From Polytrichum commune (taxonomy: Eukaryota; Streptophyta; Polytrichopsida; Polytrichales; Polytrichaceae): a DNA stretch of 64,000 nt. The position numbers and the translations under genes are program-made. Positions 59,871 to 64,000 of the stretch are shown one piece after another. Where the stretch lies: assembly GCA_950295325.1 (NCBI GenBank), contig OX485807.1:42128440-42192439 (forward strand), read 5' to 3'. Within the stretch, counting starts at the first letter, position 1. Every line of letters begins with the position of its first letter. The notes beneath the pieces were generated by a model. It worked only from the letters and a program-made list of their open reading frames with translations. It ran no database searches and was not told the origin of the DNA.

Positions 59871-60057
59871 ATTGGTATTATGCTTTTAAATGGGTGAATT
59901 TGTGTTGATATAAAATCCAAGTATCCTTGGAAGGATTTGAACCTTGCCAAGCCCCCACCAACTTGGGGCCAAGGATTTAGCCTTGAAAAAATGTATAAAT
60001 CCAAAAAGGGTTCGTACATTATTAAGAGGCTAGTTAGTACAACAATACATGCATCTC

Positions 60058-62306
60058 TTAGATATCCGTATCCTCAGAATTAGAAAACATAGTTGAACTT
60101 ACTGAACAAGATGCATCACTTCCCGAAGACACATAAAGTGAAGGATTAGCATATAAAAACCCGTATTTAGTTCCACTTTTCCACAAAGGAATTGCCTCTT
60201 CAATAATATTATCAAAGTTCTCATTTGGTCCCTCTAAAGCAATTCTAAGCATAGCTTCCAAATTTTTACTTCCAAGTCTATTTTTCACTCGTGTTTTTAT
60301 TAAATTTTGGACACTAAACGCCTTTTCACAAGTGGATGTCGATACACATTGTACCCTAGCCAAATCAGCAAGGACAAGCAAATTAGGATATCGGGTTTGC
60401 AAAGAATGATTCTATGTGATCATGCCCCATAAATCTCTACAAGTCTTATCTCCCCATTCAGTGGTGGCTTGCAATTTGAAAGCTAGAAATTCACGCTTGC
60501 AAGCCATCACATCAACGAAGGGGGGAAATTTTGAACCTTCTTGGGAGCGATCATGCCCATAGTGTGCTAGTAATTTCTCCAATTCAACCACCCCCCAATT
60601 TTGGAGGTCTATCTGCTTTGAAGGCATATTAGTACAATTTAAGATTTTAAAACATGAAATAAGATCATTATCTACAAATCTGGCATCCAAGCCTGCACAA
60701 ACAGCTTTCGCAAAGGCACATTGGAATTTAAGTGCTTCCTCAAGGTCATCTCCTAATCTAGACCGGTCCATTTCAAAACTGTGATACATTTTTCCATGAA
60801 TTTCACTTGAAAGCTTTCGAAGATGACCCCCAAGAGGGCCATATTCGGGAATGACATGATAGCCAGTGTTTTCGTTAAATGTAGAAGCATTCAAATCAGT
60901 TTGCTCAACAATAAACAACATTCTAATTTGTGCTATCTCGGTTCTAACAATACTACCAATAGTTGTGACATCCACAAATTTGTTTTGAAAAATCTTTGAT
61001 AACAATGCTAAGGAATGTAAGATATTAGCTAGAAAATACAAAATATATATGTATTTAAATTGTTTTAACTTGGCAAAAAGAACCTTCATTTGAACAAGGT
61101 CTTTTTTGTCTTTCACATCACGAAAAAAATACAAAACAGACTCTAATGAATCACATAAGGTAGTCACAGCTTGCCACCTACTAAGCCATCGTATCTTATG
61201 ATACCGTTTCATAGTTTTTTTAGCATAAAAAAGTATTGTTTGCAAGGTTGTGAGTGCATGTTTACGCTTATTTGACATATTAAAGTATGAAGCAATTGCA
61301 TTCAAAATATTTTCAACCTCATCGGATATTACCTTGCAATCTGATGTTTTAGATGCATCAAGTGCCGCTAGATTAGTCCTATGAGCAACACAATGACAAG
61401 ACAAAATGAATGGGTTTAGGTTCTTTTTCAATCTTGTTGCTACTCCACCATGAGATCTTACCATGGTGTTTGCACCATCACTTCCAAATGCCACACATTT
61501 GCATAAATCAAGTTCCCAAATTTTTAAGTGATTGACTAAACATTCAAAAATAATACTAGCATCTTTTTTTCCATCCTCAATCTCTAACAAACCTAAAAAA
61601 ACAGTCAAAGACACACATTCCTCTATAATTGTGGCAAATACAACAAGATGACCGGTAACACTTATGTCCGTAGATTCATCAATCATGATACCATAGAAAG
61701 GAGAATTTCGAACCCTACATATGATTTTTTTTTTATGATATTAGACATATATGCAATTAAATCAACACATGATTTTTCATCATGATACAAAGATGCAGTG
61801 ATAGGAGCCTTTACACTAGCAAGCAATGAACACAAAGAAGGAAATTTTGCATAAGGGAGGGATTGCTTTCCTATAAAGTAGGCAACACAAAACAATGATG
61901 ACAATGATTCATCACATGCACGTTGCCCTTGTTTGATCGCCTTCACCAACACTTTGCCACCACTTTGTAAAGTCCAACAAAGTTTTTTATGTTCACTAGA
62001 ACATGCATGATCATGAAATGCGCTTACCTTTAGATTTTTGGATCCCTCCTTGGCATATATCGAACGTCCACCCTTCTCCTTGCAGATTTTACAACACACT
62101 CTTCCCGAATCGGGAGAAAAATCTAGCCAATCAAATTGGCTATATCATTGGTCTTTCCATATACCTTGTGCATTTGGAACTTCAGAAGATGGTAAATCAT
62201 CCAATGCACATGTTTCAGATGCTAAATCATCTATATCAATATTTCGAGGAGTGGTCAAAAAATGTTCCTTTAAGGACCTTTGTCATTTTGCCATTCCTAA
62301 TTCCAT
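60058..62306 (-). pseudogene. hAT-like transposase (ZNF862/C17orf113-like group), nearly complete but broken
   Basis: The minus frame likely starts at the ATG at 62306 or 62294 (start MAK, then a TGA where the next codon would be CGA). It passes a zinc-finger region VCCKICKEKG...HDHACSSEHKK (near 62100-61980), then DDE blocks MIDESTDIS (61686) and VAFGSDGANTM (about 61500), a long helical insertion, and the dimerisation region CVSTSTCEKAFSVQN (about 60350) before the stop at 60058. Lesions: TGA at 62285-62283, TGA at 62147-62145 where a Trp is expected, a one-base frameshift in an A10 run near 61720, and TAG at 60414-60412. Otherwise the frame is intact, so inactivation is recent. Binding the element's ends and cutting DNA is the family role. 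Confidence 0.85.
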
Positions 62307-62439
62307 GCCCACATTTCATATAAGAAAATTATACACAATTTCAGTAACCAAAGCACATTATAGTAACCAAAAAAGCAGAACAAACAGATTCCAGTAAGCT
62401 GAGTGAAGGATTAATTCTGATATCAGACAGACATACTGC

Positions 62440-63275
62440 AGACAGACAACATTTCGATGGGTAAGCTCTGAATAAAGACAAACTGCAGAAATAAGCATTT
62501 CGATGGGTAAGCTCTGAATCAAGAGAGCTGCAGAAATAAACCTTACAGACTGTAGAAATAAGCATTTCGATGGGTAAGCTCTGAATCAAGACAGCCTGCA
62601 GAAATAAGCATTTCGATCTACAGAAATAAGCATTTCGATCTGCAGAAATAAGTATTTCGATGGGTAAGGGCTGAATCAAAACAGACTGCAGAAATAAGCA
62701 TTTCGATGGGTACCTCTGAATCAAAACAGACTGCAGAAATAAGCATTTCGATGGGTACCTCTGAATCAAAACAGACTGCAGAAATAAGCATTTCGATGGG
62801 TAACGGCTGAATCAAGACAGACTGCAGAAATAAGCATTTCGATGGGTAAGGGCTGAATCAAGACAGACTGCAGAAATAAGCATTTCGATGGGTACCTCTG
62901 AATCAAAACAGACTACAGAAATAAGCATTTCGATGGGTATCTCTGAATCAAAACAAACTGCAAAAATAAGCATTTCGATGGGTACCTCTGAATCAAAACA
63001 GACTGCAGAAATAAGCATTTCGATGGGTACCTCTGAATCAAAACAAACTAAAGAAATAAGCATTTCGATGGGTACCTTTGAATCAAAACAGACTAAAGAA
63101 ATAAGCATTTCGATGGGTACCTTTGAATCAAAACAGACTAAAGAAATAAGCATTTCGATGGGTACCTCTGAATCAAAACAGACTAAAGAAATAAGCATTT
63201 CGATGGGTAAGCTCTGAATCAAGACAGACTAAAGAAATAAGCATTTCGATGGATAAGCTCTGAATCAAGACAAAA
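62440..63275. repeat. 45-bp minisatellite, about 18 units, inside the hAT element
   Basis: The unit runs CTGAATCAAAACAGACTGCA, then GAAATAAGCATTTCGATGGG, then TACCT. Units vary by few bases. Because 45 is a multiple of three, several frames stay open on both strands. Confidence 0.95.
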
Positions 63276-63589
63276 TCAAGGTCGCAAAGGCTAGCACAAA
63301 CTCCTCTTCGTAGTGTCGCACCCAAATCAAGATGAATCTAGCAGAAGCGGAAGAGCAGTACAGAGAGCACTCAACACAAAGAGAAATCCCGATGGAGGAG
63401 TGAGATACTCTGCAGAAAGGACTGCAGCTCCTTATACTTGTGATAGAGGGTCCTTGGATGCTTAGAGCGGCTCAAAACCCTAATCGGCCTTGTGAACGGA
63501 ACCTTCCCTAAATTACTTAGCCTTCATGGTTCTTAGAATCTTAACCTTATGAGTTATGACTCTAGTATTACCCTAGTAAAAATTTCCGC

Positions 63590-63790
63590 CCTATCCCTAA
63601 TCCCTTCGGCTACTTGCCTAAAATTTAAAAATTGGCTCCGTAAATATCCTAAAATATGATGCCTCAACCGGCTATATTGCCGATATTTTCTCATTTCAAC
63701 CGGCCAATTTCTGACCTTTCTAATTTTAAGTCGGTACCTCGTCCGAATCATTACAAACTCATTCGGAAATCTTCAAAAAAATTCGGCTAG
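63590..63790. promoter_or_regulatory. Subterminal TCGG/CCGA motif cluster, right end of the hAT element
   Basis: Repeated TTCGG, CCGGC and TCGGTAC motifs, mirroring the cluster near the left end. Confidence 0.5.
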
Positions 63791-64000
63791 CTCGTAACCA
63801 AAGTTCGGTACTCCCCGTTCATTGATCCCAACTAGGCACATCTGAAATTTGGACGGAAATTGCCACCCCTACCTTATATTGAGCATGGACATTAAAAGGC
63901 GCGTATTACAATGAGATTGGACTATGTGCTCAAGACATTATAGACACCATTCTAGGTTCTAGTTGAGATGGGAAAGTTATAAGAGGTCAAAGTGAAGATC

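Larger units (their letters stand above)
59276..63873 (-). mobile_element. hAT-superfamily transposon (4.6 kb)
   Basis: Both ends carry GGTAGGGGTGGCAATTTC as inverted repeats. Copy 1 (17320-17340) gives the empty site GTGTGCGTTATATTGAGC. The flanks share only TTA, fewer than the 8 bp expected for hAT. It contains a broken transposase, a 45-bp minisatellite and end regions dense in TCGG/CCGA motifs. Confidence 0.85.
47677..64000 (+). repeat. Large direct duplication, copy 2 (runs off the right edge)
   Basis: Starts at TACAAACGTACCC about 150 bp after the LRR stop and follows copy 1 (8909-20165) to the window end. It lacks the dehydratase inverted repeat (replaced by about 350 bp at 49788-50137) and element A, but has its own insertions at 51951-53152, 54175-55528, about 55968-57594 and 59276-63873, plus a ~300-bp difference near 50580-50890. 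Confidence 0.9.

Noticed and set aside
59935..59985. tRNA-like T-arm (GGTTCAAATCC on the minus strand)
   Set aside because: No acceptor stem or anticodon arm could be folded around it, and it lies inside the hAT element.
62812..63222. 136-codon minus ORF of FDSEVPIEMLIS repeats
   Set aside because: Product of the 45-bp minisatellite staying in frame; not a supported protein.

Overview
The window looks like nuclear DNA of a land plant, most likely a moss. It is AT-rich, has short canonical introns, and is full of small transposons. The strongest taxonomic clue is a resistance-type gene joining a protein kinase to NB-ARC and LRR domains, an architecture known from mosses. A fragment of plant arogenate/prephenate dehydratase agrees with a plant origin. 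The moss assignment is an inference.

Layout. 1-8,900: two divergent Lys/Arg-rich ORFs (one running off the left edge), a decayed LINE 3' end, a two-exon EEF1AKMT1/N6AMT2-type methyltransferase on the minus strand, a GC-rich possible first exon, and a PIF/Harbinger-like MITE. 8,909-20,165: first copy of a large direct duplication. It carries an arogenate dehydratase fragment inside a 440-bp inverted repeat, a decayed pogo/Tigger-like transposase, and a pogo-like TIR element with a solo LTR nested inside it. 20,166-38,500: a gene-poor stretch with a pre-miRNA-like hairpin, a GC-rich island, a 3.4-kb 5'-truncated LINE (RNase H plus restriction-like endonuclease), a second pogo-like element and several MITEs.

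38,519-47,523: the main gene, a helical domain-kinase-NB-ARC-LRR protein with about 45 nearly identical 24-residue LRRs. A 2.2-kb solo LTR with a 5-bp target duplication interrupts the array after repeat 35. The gene still reads open into the LTR and would make a shortened receptor; the last ten repeats are stranded downstream in a compatible frame.

47,677-64,000: second copy of the duplication, starting about 150 bp after the LRR gene. It has its own insertions: a solo LTR, a 1.35-kb hAT-like element and a 4.6-kb hAT element with a nearly complete but broken transposase and a 45-bp minisatellite. Because the two copies are collinear, each serves as the empty site for the other's insertions, so several element boundaries can be read directly. 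The arrangement fits a tandem duplication unit of about 38.8 kb, which predicts another kinase-NB-ARC-LRR gene to the right of the window.

Only two loci look like working host genes: the methyltransferase and the (truncated) kinase-NB-ARC-LRR gene. The Lys/Arg-rich ORFs are uncertain. Most of the rest is transposon, transposon remnant or unassigned intergenic DNA. No tRNA, rRNA or CRISPR was recognised.
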